From contig JAAWSO010000007.1 in NCBI GenBank assembly GCA_022801595.1, positions 16,123-80,122 on the forward strand: 64,000 nucleotides of DNA, in the 5' to 3' direction. Below the pieces are notes generated by a model, which was not told the origin of the DNA, ran no database searches, and worked only from the letters and a program-made list of their open reading frames with translations. The stretch comes from Clostridiales bacterium. GTDB lineage: Bacteria > Bacillota > Clostridia > Oscillospirales > Acutalibacteraceae. Shown here one piece after another: positions 26,901 through 35,192 of the stretch. The first letter of the stretch is position 1. Each line of letters starts with the position of its first letter. The position numbers were made by a program, and so were the translations under genes.

Positions 26901-27142
26901 TCCTCACTCTGCTGCTTTTGCCAACCTTCTACTTAATTCTAAGCGGGAAGGACAAAAAGAAAAAGAAAGCCAAACATACCTTGGATGAGGATTGGAAAGA
27001 ACTTGATTCCTCAGAAAAGGAAGTGGAACCGCTCAAGCGGATGCAAGCAGCAGTGGACACACCGTCTTCAATCGAAAAAACGAAGCCAGCTTCTTTGCCA
27101 GAAGGCGGGGGCGAGAGAAAGGAAGATTGCGATGAAACATAA
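23933..27142 (+). CDS. RND-family efflux pump, SwrC/AcrB-like
   Basis: 1069 residues, the usual size, with two copies of a six-helix half and large extracytoplasmic loops. Proton-relay helix IGIGMMVDNSIVVLENC (near residue 390) keeps the first Asp but has Asn in place of the second Asp of AcrB. Second-half signature VGTVVNNGILYVDTTNEYKK and RPILMTTLTTILSMIPTAL. Expels drugs, surfactants or other amphiphiles with proton import. Closest known Gram-positive example is SwrC of Bacillus. The C-terminus is a long hydrophilic tail. Substrate cannot be predicted. Confidence 0.95.
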   Translation: MGLTKLALRRPVSMVIGICALVVFGVMSVFSFPMELTPEMEMPMMIVNTVYPGANPDDVEKLVTKEVEDAVATLNGVKTVTSTSSENMSLVMLQYEYGTNMDQAYSDLKEKLDTYANIFPEDVMTPVIMELDMNAQEAMTLSISGDTDENLLRIVEDEIVPELEKLSTVATVDVSGGQEEYISIELMEDRMQQYGLDMTTIANCIGTANFTLPAGTASMGDQDMSVTAGIDYDTAESLKNIPIPLGNGNQIHLSDVANVKTAMKDAESISRYNGNENISLAIQRRQSSSVVDMSNDVKKELESLRADYPGLNIAIVDDGSDMIVSSLMSVAFTLILGIVISMIILFLFFGDIKASLIVGSSMPVSLLVTFLCMKAMGFSLNIVTMSSLVIGIGMMVDNSIVVLENCFLQRSRHKQSFKDAALLGAKTVTSSIIASTITTCVVFIPIALVSGMSGQMFKPLGFTIVFSLVASLISAIMLVPLTFAFYKPKEKQNTPVTKIMAGLENFYGNVLSKILNKRKTVVAVSLLLLVGALAMVPFLNIELIPQMDEGTVEISIETKPGLNLEKVDAVLKKTESIVAKDPDVENYLLTVGSSGGMSLSSAGSTTATLTAYLKGDRSRETKTVIQEWEKATKDMTDCDLSFTSVNSMASMGTGGENEVSLNFQGSNLDALKELDQQVQDLMRSKEGILTVSSSIQEGGPIAKVQIDPVKAAGAGFTPIQIASILNSTLSGTEATTLTQNGQEYSVMVEYPAGRYESVNDLSGLTLISPTGTSVALTDLATIEFQTSPQSISRRKGQYYVEITAVTADGMAADLQKELDQEMEDYAFPQGTSLANSAMDDMIMEEFSSLGTALIVAVLLVFMVMAMQFESPRYSLMVMVCIPFSLIGSFGLMMISGCSLSMTSVLGFLLLVGTVVNNGILYVDTTNEYKKTMSVRDALILTGKTRLRPILMTTLTTILSMIPTALAIGDGGEMMQGLAIVVIGGLTASTFLTLLLLPTFYLILSGKDKKKKKAKHTLDEDWKELDSSEKEVEPLKRMQAAVDTPSSIEKTKPASLPEGGGERKEDCDET

Positions 27143-27218
27143 AGCAAAGCGGGTTCTGTCCATCTGTGCGATGATAGCCTTGGTGACTACGTTGACGACC
27201 TCCTTGTTCAAACGGTGA
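27132..27218 (+). CDS. 28-residue ORF, truncated copy of TolC-like gene start
   Basis: Starts at ATG 27132, overlapping the RND stop by 11 bases, and ends at TGA 27216-27218. It begins MKHKAKRVLSICAMIALVTT, closely like the next gene's MKTRMKRVLSICVMAALAAS. The DNA around the two starts is also alike (AGGAAGAT, then ATGAAA, then GGTTCTGTCCATCTGTG or GAGTTCTGTCCATCTGTG), including the ribosome site. It is therefore a tandem duplication of the 5' end of the TolC-like gene that ran out of frame. Whether the hydrophobic peptide is made or useful is open. Confidence 0.5.
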   Translation: MKHKAKRVLSICAMIALVTTLTTSLFKR

Positions 27219-27242
27219 GGAGAGAAGAAAGGAAGATATACG

Positions 27243-28547
27243 ATGAAAACAAGAATGAAACGAGTTCTGTCCATCTGTGTTATGGCGGCTCTGGCAGCAT
27301 CCATGACGACCGTAGGAGTTTCCGCAACGGCTGCGCCGGTATCCAGTACCAGCACCAGTGCAGAGGCCAGTGAGAACTCTGGAACGCAAGCCGGAACCTT
27401 GGATTATAGTCAGATTGATTCCTTAGTCCGGAACAATAATCTACAGGTGAAGAACAACGAGATTACCCGGAAAAATATGAGTAAAAACGGCAACGATGCT
27501 TTGAAGGATGCCCAAGAAGGCCTGCAGGATGCGGTGGATCAGTTGGAAAGCTTATCAGGCTCTATGAATACCGTGATTGCTTGGGCCACACAAAAATTGG
27601 CGCAGGCAGGTACTCCAGGGGAACCGAATTATAAAGCCGAGGAGGCCCAAGAAGCTCAAATGCTGCTGACTTTGGCTGGAGGAAACAAAGCTTCTCTCAG
27701 CATGTTGGCTGGGAATCTGGACTCCCAGTTGGAGCAAATGAAGGTGACAAACGACCAGCGCGCCTTGGTAAACATCCAGTTGGATCAGGTGGACGCTCAG
27801 CTAGTCAGCGCAGCGCAAAGCCTGTTTTCTGTCTGCAAGCAGATGGAGCTGAGCTTGGAGCAGGCGTCCCTATCCCGTCCGCTGCTGGAAAGTTCTCTGA
27901 AAATTGCCCAGGTGAATTTGTCTCAGGGAACCGGGACCCAGCTGCAGGTAGCGGAGGCGCAGCTTTCCTTGGCGGAACTGGATCAAAACATCGCTCAATT
28001 GCAGAATCAATTAGCGAATTTGAAAGCGCAGCTCAACACCACGTTGGGACGCAGCTATAACACTCAGTTTACCTTGGGCGATCTGCCGCAGCCAGATTTG
28101 ACTTACTACCATAGTGCGAATCTGACAACCGACATCAAAACGGCGATGAGCAATAACTATACCATTCGGTATAAGCAGGAAGAGCTGAGCCAGATGGATA
28201 ACGACGATGATTATAGCTCAGTAGACCGGGAAATTCAGGCGAAGCGCAATGAAATTGCGATGGAGCAATCTTCCTTGCAAGTTACCATGACTAACCAGTA
28301 CAACACCATTGCCGCTTCCCAAAGTACTTATCAATTGCAACAACAAAAATACCAGGTAGCCAAGATTAAGTATGACCAGGCTATACTGACCTATCAGGTG
28401 GGCATGTCCTCTAAGCTGGAAATGGAATCCGCAAAAGCGGAATATCTATCTGCTAAATCTGCCGTGGACAATGCACAGATGGATTTATTCACCCAGATTG
28501 AAAGCTATAAAAGAATGGTAAAAGGGCTGCCGGCTTCCACCAACTAA
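27243..28547 (+). CDS. TolC-like outer-channel family protein
   Basis: 434 residues with a signal peptide (KRVLSICVMAALAASMTTVGVSA) and long helical coiled coils. TolC-type repeats are visible: NLSQGTGTQLQVAEAQLSLAE ... LKAQLNTTLGRSY and, near the end, YDQAILTYQVGMSSKLEMES with AVDNAQMDLFTQIESYKRM. In Gram-negative bacteria TolC forms the outer-membrane duct. In a presumed single-membrane Firmicute it may form a wall-spanning or secreted helper of the pump. Third gene of the operon, same strand as the adaptor and RND genes. Confidence 0.8.
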   Translation: MKTRMKRVLSICVMAALAASMTTVGVSATAAPVSSTSTSAEASENSGTQAGTLDYSQIDSLVRNNNLQVKNNEITRKNMSKNGNDALKDAQEGLQDAVDQLESLSGSMNTVIAWATQKLAQAGTPGEPNYKAEEAQEAQMLLTLAGGNKASLSMLAGNLDSQLEQMKVTNDQRALVNIQLDQVDAQLVSAAQSLFSVCKQMELSLEQASLSRPLLESSLKIAQVNLSQGTGTQLQVAEAQLSLAELDQNIAQLQNQLANLKAQLNTTLGRSYNTQFTLGDLPQPDLTYYHSANLTTDIKTAMSNNYTIRYKQEELSQMDNDDDYSSVDREIQAKRNEIAMEQSSLQVTMTNQYNTIAASQSTYQLQQQKYQVAKIKYDQAILTYQVGMSSKLEMESAKAEYLSAKSAVDNAQMDLFTQIESYKRMVKGLPASTN

Positions 28548-28563
28548 GAAAAAATACTTGATA

Positions 28564-28648
28564 AAAACTCCCGTTTGTAGGATACTAGAATCGTGATTTT
28601 GTGAAAAGAAAACGAGACTGGCATCTAGACGGGAGTTTTGTTTTTTCG
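28564..28648 (+). terminator. Probable terminator of efflux operon
   Basis: AAAACTCCCGT (28564-28574) pairs with ACGGGAGTTTT (about 28629-28639), followed by GTTTTTTC. The loop is long (about 55 bases) with weak inner pairing. Confidence 0.6.
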
Positions 28649-28728
28649 GAAAGCTTCGGGAGCCAGGAGCGGACACATGCGCCAATGACGGCGGTATGTG
28701 CGGTTTACTTGAGAGAAAGGAAAGAAAG

Positions 28729-29343
28729 ATGAAACGAAAAAAAGGAGATAAGCTTCCGCGGGACTTTTATCTGCGGGACGCCTTGACTGTTGCCCGCGAT
28801 TTATTGGGCAAAATTCTAGTTCATCGCACACCACAGGGGATTCTGAAAGGAAAGATTGTGGAAGTGGAAGCTTATATGGGAAAGCAGGACGCGGCAGCTC
28901 ATTCCTGCAAGGTGCGTTCCCCTCGCACCGAGGTTCAATATGGCGTGGGGGGATTTGCCTACATCTATTTGATTTACGGCATGTATTACTGCATGAACAT
29001 TGTGAGCAATCGGGAAGAAATTCCAGAAGTGGTGCTTTTGCGGGCATTAGAACCACTGGAAGGCCTGGAGCAGATGCAGCAGAGGCGTAACGTGCGCCGG
29101 CAACAGGATTTGTGCAATGGCCCTGGGAAACTGTGTAGCGCGATGGACATTCATAAAGCTCATTACGGGATTGATTTGTGTGGCGACGAGGTATATTTGG
29201 AGGAGGGAGATCCGGTAACTGGTCAGAAGATTGGGGTTTCCAAACGGATCAATATCGATTATGCGGGAGAGGCCAAGGATTATGAATGGCGCTTTTTTCT
29301 GAAGGGGAATCCATACGTCTCTGGGTACCGCAAGACCAAATAA
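28729..29343 (+). CDS. mpg: 3-methyladenine DNA glycosylase, AAG/MPG family
   Basis: 204 residues. Base-excision repair enzyme removing alkylated purines. Family features: LPRDFYLRDALTVARDLLGK, VEVEAYMGKQDAAAHS (catalytic Glu and His region), AYIYLIYGMYYCMNIV, CNGPGKLCSAMDI. ATG 28729 is preferred because AAAGGAAAGAAAG precedes it; the upstream frame (11 residues) is not conserved. Single gene on this strand. Confidence 0.93.
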   Translation: MKRKKGDKLPRDFYLRDALTVARDLLGKILVHRTPQGILKGKIVEVEAYMGKQDAAAHSCKVRSPRTEVQYGVGGFAYIYLIYGMYYCMNIVSNREEIPEVVLLRALEPLEGLEQMQQRRNVRRQQDLCNGPGKLCSAMDIHKAHYGIDLCGDEVYLEEGDPVTGQKIGVSKRINIDYAGEAKDYEWRFFLKGNPYVSGYRKTK

Positions 29344-29375
29344 AAAACGGTCTCTTTTCCAAACAGGCAGTTGAG

Positions 29376-29858
29376 TCACGCAGGATAGACTAGATTAGTC
29401 AAACCAAGCAGAGAAATTCCATGGAGGCAGGTAGCGCCTATAGCAGTGGCCAGGATAGAATGGATTTGTCCGGTTTGATACGCTGTTTTGATTAGAAGGC
29501 GCCAAGCCAATTCCCAACCGGCCAACAGGAGAAGCATGGAGCCAAATTCCAGTGTCTCCCGTATCTCTATGCAGCGATGGAAAACGGTTTGGATGGAGTC
29601 GATGGAAACTGCCAGAGGGAGCAGGGAAGGGATCATATGGAGCATTGCGCAAATCAGATGCACGGTCAAGCAGAGCGGAAAAAGTTTTGTTTTTTGCTCA
29701 CGGATGATTCTGATTAACAGAGAAGCGTTGGACAGTGCTAAAAAGCAAAGGAACAGAAGGGTGCCAATCCAAATCATATGCTCCCAAAGCCAGGTTAGGA
29801 TGGAAATCAAAAGCACATCGAATAAGTTTGTGAAAGGAAAAGGGCATAGAGCAAACAA
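29376..29858 (-). CDS. Small integral membrane protein, unknown
   Basis: 160 residues, TTG start eight bases after AAGGAG (about 29872-29867). Four hydrophobic helices can be seen: LLISILTWLWEHMIWIGTLLF, LCLTVHLICAMLHMIPSLL, FGSMLLLLAGWELAWRLLI and HSILATAIGATCLHGISLLG. The loop EIRETLEFGS is acidic. No family recognised. Convergent with mpg; no gene partner. The good ribosome site and helix pattern support it as a real gene. Confidence 0.55.
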   Translation of the reverse strand: MFALCPFPFTNLFDVLLISILTWLWEHMIWIGTLLFLCFLALSNASLLIRIIREQKTKLFPLCLTVHLICAMLHMIPSLLPLAVSIDSIQTVFHRCIEIRETLEFGSMLLLLAGWELAWRLLIKTAYQTGQIHSILATAIGATCLHGISLLGLTNLVYPA

Positions 29859-29879
29859 AGAGGAGGACTCCTTTTCACT

Positions 29880-30150
29880 TTAGATGAATAATGTGTTACT
29901 AAATGTAGACATTTTGTGACAAATAGATTATAATAAAAAGACTGTAATTATTGAATAAAGGAAGAGCCTAGAAAAGAAAAAATTCTTATGCGAGTTAAAC
30001 AAATTTTTTTATTTGGAAAATTATATAAAAAATGTCTACTATATTGTTACAAAAAACGTATTTTTTCGCAGAATATTTCATTCTTAAATTAAGGATAGGA
30101 TCAATAAATAATTCACATTTGATGAATTTAAGATCTGACATTCTTTTCAA
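29880..30150. other. AT-rich gap, no gene seen
   Basis: Very AT-rich sequence with many stop codons in all frames and no clear RNA structure. It separates the small membrane protein from the aspS terminator and probably carries the former's promoter on the minus strand. Confidence 0.4.
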
Positions 30151-30152
30151 AT

Positions 30153-30190
30153 AAAAAGTGAGGAATGCAATTGGATTCCTCACTTTTTTT
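30153..30190. terminator. Bidirectional terminator after aspS
   Basis: AAAAAGTGAGGAAT (30153-30166) / ATTCCTCACTTTTT (30175-30188). Confidence 0.92.
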
Positions 30191-30203
30191 ATAAACCGAT
30201 TTT

Positions 30204-32006
30204 TTATTCGTTGGCTTCTGTGGTTTCCTGCGGAAGGATTCCAATTCCCAGATCCAATAATTGCTGGGCGTCTACTTGGGACGGCGAGCTGGTCATCAAT
30301 TCACCGGAGTTGGCTACCTTCGGGAAAGCAATAACGTCCCGGATGCTTTCGCAGTCCAGCATGAGCATGACCAGACGGTCCAAGCCAAACGCCATGCCAC
30401 CGTGAGGAGGTGCGCCGTACCGGAACGCGTCAATCAGGAAGCCAAACCGATCCTGTGCTTCTTTTTGGCTAAAGCCCAAGGCACGGAACATGGTTTCCTG
30501 AAGCTCTGGGTTGTTGATCCGAATAGAACCGCCGCCGATCTCATTGCCGTTGAGAACCATATCGTAAGCCCGGGCGCAAACTTTGTCCGGCTGTGTTTCC
30601 AGGAATTCTAAGTCCACACTCCGCGGCGCGGTGAAAGGATGGTGCATGGCCACATACCGTTTTTCGTCCTCATCGTACTCAAATAATGGGAAATCCGTCA
30701 CCCAAAGCAGGTTTGGCTTGGATTGGTCAATCAGGCCAAACCGGCTGGCTAGTTCGCATCGTAAGGCTCCCAAGGAATCAAAGACCACTTTTGCTTTTGG
30801 GCTGGCAATGAGCAGAAGCACATCACCGGTTTCCGCGCCCATGGTTTCCCGAACAGCGGCTACTTCCTCCGGCTTGAGGAATTTCTCAAAGCTGGAGGTT
30901 TCCCCGTTTGCGGTCAGACGGGTCCAAGCGATGCCCTGTGCGCCGTAGGCCTTGATCCACTCGGTCAGCTTGTCGATTTCCTTCCGGCTGAGCTGGTCAG
31001 CCAGGCCTTTGAGATTAATGCCCCGCACCGAGCCGCCGGCGGACAGCGCCCCGGCAAAGACCCGGAATTCCGTCCCTTGCAGCGCTTCGCTCAGATTAAT
31101 CAGCTCCAAACCAAACCGCAGGTCCGGCTTGTCCGAGCCAAACCGTTCCATGGCCTCGTGCCAGGTCATCCGGCGGAAGGGAGTGGGGATGTCAATGTCC
31201 AACACTTTTTTGTAGACATCCTTGATGAATCCCTCCCCCATAGCCATGATTTCTTCTTCTTCCACAAAGGACATTTCTAGGTCAATTTGGGTAAATTCCG
31301 GCTGGCGGTCCGCCCGGAGATCCTCATCCCGGAAACAGCGGGCTACCTGCATATAGCGGTCAAAGCCGGAGAGCATCAAAAGCTGCTTATAGAGCTGGGG
31401 AGATTGGGGCAAGGCAAAGAAATTGCCTGGGAAAACCCGGGAGGGAACCAAATAGTCCCGGGCGCCTTCTGGAGTGGATTTGATCAGGTTGGGCGTTTCA
31501 ATCTCCAGGAAACCATGGGTATCAAAGTAATCCCGGGCTACCTTGACAATCTTGTGGCGGCCGATAATCTTGTCCTGTACGTCGCTGCGGCGAAGATCCA
31601 GGTATCGGTATTTTAGGCGCAGCTCTTCCTTGACTTTGGAATTCTCCACGATCTCAAAAGGGGGGGTGTCACTCTTTGCCAATACCCGCAGCTCCGTCAC
31701 GAAGATTTCCACATCGCCGGTTGGGATTTCGCTGTTTTTGGCGGAACGCTCCCGAACTGTGCCTTTCGCGGCCAGAACAAATTCCGCCCGTGCCGTAAAT
31801 GCTTTCTCAAAAATCTCCCGGTCGGTGTGGTCGTCAAAAGCCAGTTGGATCACACCAGTACGGTCCCGCAGATCAATGAAAATCAGTTGCCCCAAGTCCC
31901 TCTGCCGCTGTATCCAGCCGCAGACCACCACTTCCTGGTTCACATCCTCCATCCGCAGGTCGCCGCAGAAATGGGTGCGCTTTAATCCTGTCATAAATTC
32001 TGCCAT
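30204..32006 (-). CDS. aspS: Aspartyl-tRNA synthetase
   Basis: 600 residues, bacterial-type class II enzyme. N-terminal OB anticodon-binding domain (about 1-105), catalytic core with RYLDLRR, FRDEDLRADRQPEFTQIDLE (motif 2) and GMAFGLDRLVMLML (motif 3), and the GAD insertion domain in the middle (about 290-420). Start at ATG 32006 after GGAGGCAATAAC. Downstream of hisS by 25 bases, so the two are one transcript. No T-box was found upstream of the pair. Whether it charges tRNA-Asn too cannot be judged here. Confidence 0.96.
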   Translation of the reverse strand: MAEFMTGLKRTHFCGDLRMEDVNQEVVVCGWIQRQRDLGQLIFIDLRDRTGVIQLAFDDHTDREIFEKAFTARAEFVLAAKGTVRERSAKNSEIPTGDVEIFVTELRVLAKSDTPPFEIVENSKVKEELRLKYRYLDLRRSDVQDKIIGRHKIVKVARDYFDTHGFLEIETPNLIKSTPEGARDYLVPSRVFPGNFFALPQSPQLYKQLLMLSGFDRYMQVARCFRDEDLRADRQPEFTQIDLEMSFVEEEEIMAMGEGFIKDVYKKVLDIDIPTPFRRMTWHEAMERFGSDKPDLRFGLELINLSEALQGTEFRVFAGALSAGGSVRGINLKGLADQLSRKEIDKLTEWIKAYGAQGIAWTRLTANGETSSFEKFLKPEEVAAVRETMGAETGDVLLLIASPKAKVVFDSLGALRCELASRFGLIDQSKPNLLWVTDFPLFEYDEDEKRYVAMHHPFTAPRSVDLEFLETQPDKVCARAYDMVLNGNEIGGGSIRINNPELQETMFRALGFSQKEAQDRFGFLIDAFRYGAPPHGGMAFGLDRLVMLMLDCESIRDVIAFPKVANSGELMTSSPSQVDAQQLLDLGIGILPQETTEANE

Positions 32007-32031
32007 GTTATTGCCTCCAACATCTATGATC

Positions 32032-33396
32032 TTAATTTTTTTCAGTAAAAATTTCTGAGTCGGTATTCATGAAAACGTCCAGATTCGTGAATGTGCCGTC
32101 AACATTTAAGGTTGTTTCTTCCAAATGAGAATGAACGGAAACGTAGTCCCGCAGGAAATCCTTTCCTAGGCTGACGGCGAACTTTTCCCCGGTTTTCATG
32201 TGTTTTAGCTGAGCCGTTTGGTTTGCCAACTCATCATCCCCCAGAACCAGGGTGAACTGGGCCCCGATTTTGTCGGCGTATTTCATCTGCGCTTTTAGGC
32301 TCCGGGCACAGATGTCACATTCGGAAATAATGGAAGCCTGCCGCATTTCATGCACCAACTGAAAGGCTTTTTCCTGAGCTGCCTCGCCCAAAGAAGCCAC
32401 ATATACCTCACAGGCCGGCTGTGGCGGCATTTGGATACCCTGGGCTTCCAGGATCATCATCAGGCGTTCCAGGCCAATCGCGAAGCCCAGGCCAGCGGTT
32501 TGGGGACCGCCCATTTCCTTCACCAGTCCATCATAGCGTCCGCCGCCGCAGACAGTACTTTGTGCGCCCAGGTCACTGGATACAAATTCAAAAACGGTAC
32601 GGGTGTAATAATCCAAGCCCCGGACAATCATCGGATTCACGGAATAAGCGATGCCGGCGGAATCCAGATATTTTTTTACGCTGTCAAAATGCTGGCGGCA
32701 GTCATCGCAAAGATAATCCTTCATCCTTGGGGCATGGTCAGCGATTTCCGCACATTTTGGATTTTTACAGTCCAAAATCCGCATCGGGTTCCGATCCAGA
32801 CGGTTCAGGCAGGTGCCGCAAAGCTGCTCCTTGTGTCCTGCAAAATATTCCTTGAGAGCAGTGTGATAGGTGGCACGGCATTCTGGGCATCCGATGGAGT
32901 TCAGCTCCAGGGAAAGATTTTCAATCCCAAGCCGCTCAAAAATATCGTGGGCAAGGGCAATCAGCTCCGCGTCCGCGCTGGGGGCCGCCGCGCCGAATAC
33001 TTCCGCCCCAAATTGGTGGAATTCCCGTAGCCGGCCTTTTTGGGTGTTTTCATACCGGTAGCAGGAGGTCAAATAATAGGTTTTTACCGGCAGGCCGTCA
33101 TTATACAGGGCGTGCTCCAAGAGAGCCCGTACCGCACCGGCGGTACCTTCTGGCCGCAGGGTGATGGAACGGTTTCCTTTGTCCAGGAAGGTGTACATTT
33201 CTTTTTGCACCACGTCGGTGGTCTCCCCTACCGAACGCTGAAAGAGTTCGGTATGTTCAAACACAGGGGTGCGGATTTCTCCAAATCCATAAGAAGCAGC
33301 CTCGTTGCGCAGTACTTCTTCCACCACCTGCCAGCGGAAGCTGTCTTTTGGCAGAAGGTCTTGGGTGCCCTTGGGGGCTTGGGTCAATAATGACAT
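32032..33396 (-). CDS. hisS: Histidyl-tRNA synthetase
   Basis: 454 residues, class II. Motif 2 region LRPEGTAGAVRALLEHAL with RYENTQKGRLREFHQFGAE, His-A motif VRGLDYYTRTVFEF, motif GGGRYDGLVKEMGGPQ and GFAIGLERLMM. A Cys-rich insertion (CPECRATYHT ... CGTCLNRLDRNPMRILDC ... CDDCRQHF) is the usual bacterial insertion and may bind a metal. The C-terminal anticodon domain is followed by about 30 residues beyond the usual end. Strong GAAGGAGAGG site. Confidence 0.96.
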   Translation of the reverse strand: MSLLTQAPKGTQDLLPKDSFRWQVVEEVLRNEAASYGFGEIRTPVFEHTELFQRSVGETTDVVQKEMYTFLDKGNRSITLRPEGTAGAVRALLEHALYNDGLPVKTYYLTSCYRYENTQKGRLREFHQFGAEVFGAAAPSADAELIALAHDIFERLGIENLSLELNSIGCPECRATYHTALKEYFAGHKEQLCGTCLNRLDRNPMRILDCKNPKCAEIADHAPRMKDYLCDDCRQHFDSVKKYLDSAGIAYSVNPMIVRGLDYYTRTVFEFVSSDLGAQSTVCGGGRYDGLVKEMGGPQTAGLGFAIGLERLMMILEAQGIQMPPQPACEVYVASLGEAAQEKAFQLVHEMRQASIISECDICARSLKAQMKYADKIGAQFTLVLGDDELANQTAQLKHMKTGEKFAVSLGKDFLRDYVSVHSHLEETTLNVDGTFTNLDVFMNTDSEIFTEKN

Positions 33397-33469
33397 GGGA
33401 TTTTTTCCTCTCCTTCATTGAAACCCATTGTTATGGGTTAAAAATAAAAATTTTGAGCTTGTCCACAAA

Positions 33470-33500
33470 GAAACCCCCCGTCTTTGGAAAGACGAGGGGA
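33470..33500 (-). terminator. Terminator of minD-mgsA unit
   Basis: On the minus strand CCCCTCGTCTTT pairs with AAAGACGGGGGG across a CC loop (33499-33474), followed by TTTCTTTG. It lies between mgsA and hisS, so hisS has its own promoter in 33400-33470. Confidence 0.75.
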
Positions 33501-33531
33501 AAATCCGCAGATATAAACAGGGCAACGCGAA

Positions 33532-33930
33532 TTAACCCTTGAGGATATTTCTCCAATCCAGGTCGCCACGCTCCAAACCATGAATCAAAATTTCTCCAGA
33601 GGCAATGTTGGTAGCGAATGGAATGTTGTGCATATCGCAGAGACGAAGCAAATTCATATCGCTGGGTTCGTGCGGCTTCGGAGTCAGGGAATCGCGGAAA
33701 AATAAAAGCATATCGATTTCGTTACAGGCAATCCGGGACGCAATCTGCTGGTCGCCCCCCTGAGCGCCGGACAAAAAACGCTGGATGGAAAGGCCAGTGG
33801 CTTCCGCAACAATTTTACCGGTAGTTCCGGTTGCGCAGAGATTGTGCCGGCTCAACACACCGCAGTAAGCGATGCAAAACTGCACCATCAATTCTTTTTT
33901 CGCGTCGTGTGCAATCAGCGCAATATTCAT
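33532..33930 (-). CDS. mgsA: Methylglyoxal synthase
   Basis: 132 residues. Converts dihydroxyacetone phosphate to methylglyoxal, a bypass of lower glycolysis when phosphate is short. Signature segments IALIAHDAKKELMVQFCIAY, TGTTGKIV (phosphate binding), SGAQGGDQQIASRIA and FFRDSLTPKPHEP are present. ATG 33930 is favoured by GAGGAGG nine bases before; an ATG three codons earlier touches that site. Follows minD on the same strand, an arrangement found at the end of mre-min clusters in Clostridia. Confidence 0.93.
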   Translation of the reverse strand: MNIALIAHDAKKELMVQFCIAYCGVLSRHNLCATGTTGKIVAEATGLSIQRFLSGAQGGDQQIASRIACNEIDMLLFFRDSLTPKPHEPSDMNLLRLCDMHNIPFATNIASGEILIHGLERGDLDWRNILKG

Positions 33931-33981
33931 CGTAAACATCCTCCTCTATCCATATTTTCATTTCTCTTGATCAGTCGTTTC

Positions 33982-34770
33982 CTAAAGCTTTTCAAAGTTC
34001 ACAAGCGGAACATTTTCCCCTTCCAGACGGGAGGCTAAGCGATGCAGAGCCAGCGCGCCGGGCGAATTTTTCGGGGCGAAAAACCGCTGTACGGAATTGT
34101 TCATCACTCGCATCACCGCTTCCGGGATATCCCCCATCAAAGCGGTATCCTCCGGCACCACAGCAATCAGCCGGATTCCTGTGGCGTCGATGATGGTATC
34201 CAAATCCTCATATTGATTCAGTTTATAAAACGTATCTTTGTGGAACCGGTTGATGACCAGCCGCTGAATGGGCATGCCCATTTGATTGAGTAGCTGGCGA
34301 ACCTTGTCGCTGTCCCGGATACACACCGGGTTGGGGGTAGTCACGACCAAAGCCCGCTGCGCGGCGGCTACCGCCGAAGCGAACCCCCGGCCTACACCGG
34401 CCGGGCAGTCAATCAGCACGTGATCATAATAGGGCGCCAAAATTTCCACCAGCCGTTTCATCACCTTGGGGTGAAGGACGTCCCGCTCCCGGGCAGGGGC
34501 AGGAAGGACAAATAGGTTGGGCAGCCCAACGGGGTTCTCACAGGAATAAATCGCACGAATGGGCTCGCAATTCCCGCTGACAATGTCGGAAATATCGAAC
34601 ACCACTTGCTGATCAATATTAAGCAAGGAGTCCAAACTACGCAAACCGGCGTCGCCGTCGATGAGCAACACTCGTTTGCCGCGGCACGCTAAGGCGCACC
34701 CTAAACCGGCGCTGATGGTGGACTTGCCAACACCGCCTTTTCCAGATGTGATAACTGTTACTGCTCCCAT
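33982..34770 (-). CDS. minD: Septum-site determining ATPase MinD
   Basis: 262 residues. Membrane-linked ATPase that positions the divisome with MinC. Deviant Walker A SGKGGVGKST at the N-terminus, IDGDAGLRSLDSLLNI, YDHVLIDCPAGVGRG (Walker B region). The C-terminus (LALHRLASRLEGENVPLVNF) could be the membrane-targeting helix, though it is less basic than usual. minC and minE are not found beside it, nor rodA. Own promoter upstream; the ribosome site (GAGGT) is weak and the leader very short. Confidence 0.92.
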   Translation of the reverse strand: MGAVTVITSGKGGVGKSTISAGLGCALACRGKRVLLIDGDAGLRSLDSLLNIDQQVVFDISDIVSGNCEPIRAIYSCENPVGLPNLFVLPAPARERDVLHPKVMKRLVEILAPYYDHVLIDCPAGVGRGFASAVAAAQRALVVTTPNPVCIRDSDKVRQLLNQMGMPIQRLVINRFHKDTFYKLNQYEDLDTIIDATGIRLIAVVPEDTALMGDIPEAVMRVMNNSVQRFFAPKNSPGALALHRLASRLEGENVPLVNFEKL

Positions 34771-34789
34771 AATACAATACCTCATATTC

Positions 34790-34819
34790 ATACTACCACA
34801 TTGCGGAATAGTAGTTCAA
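34790..34819 (-). promoter_or_regulatory. Promoter of minD
   Basis: On the minus strand TTGAAC (34819-34814), 18-base spacer, TAGTAT (34795-34790). It implies a leader of only about 13 bases. The rest of the 34820-35080 gap is AT-rich without a gene; no minC remnant was recognised. Confidence 0.6.
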
Positions 34820-35081
34820 GCATTTTTAAAAATAAAATTATATTTTCGACGAAATAGCAAGAAAAAACGATCTTTTCTTGTCAAGTATATCCTAAAAAAT
34901 GAAAAAACGATCAGAGAAATAGAATGTAATCCTATGTGAAGTTCTCAATCAATGAAAAGAAGAAAAATTTCCGCTCGTCCAAACTTGGAAAATGGTGTTA
35001 TTTATGAAAGTCCTGGTTGCTTCCCGATTTCGAGGGGATTTCCGTTTTTTCCACTTTTTTCGCTATTCTCACGTCCCAGAG

Positions 35082-35114
35082 GGAGCCCAACCTCCCCGAA
35101 GAAGGTTGGGCTCC
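35082..35114. terminator. Stable hairpin after mrdA
   Basis: GGAGCCCAACCT (35082-35093) / AGGTTGGGCTCC (35103-35114), nine-base loop. T-runs are poor on both sides, so it may act as an RNA stabiliser or a weak terminator for mrdA. Confidence 0.55.
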
Positions 35115-35192
35115 TTGCTTACTTTGTAAGAGTATTTGATCTCTGGCCCAGCGGATAACAAGCATCCAGGATATTCCCGTATTTATAAGCCC

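Noticed and set aside
33397..33531. T-box leader for hisS-aspS
   Set aside because: No AGGGTGGNACCGCG-type sequence is present; the hairpin here is the end of the mgsA transcript.
34792..35192. minC remnant between mrdA and minD
   Set aside because: None of the frames in this gap resembles MinC; sequence is AT-rich with a hairpin only.
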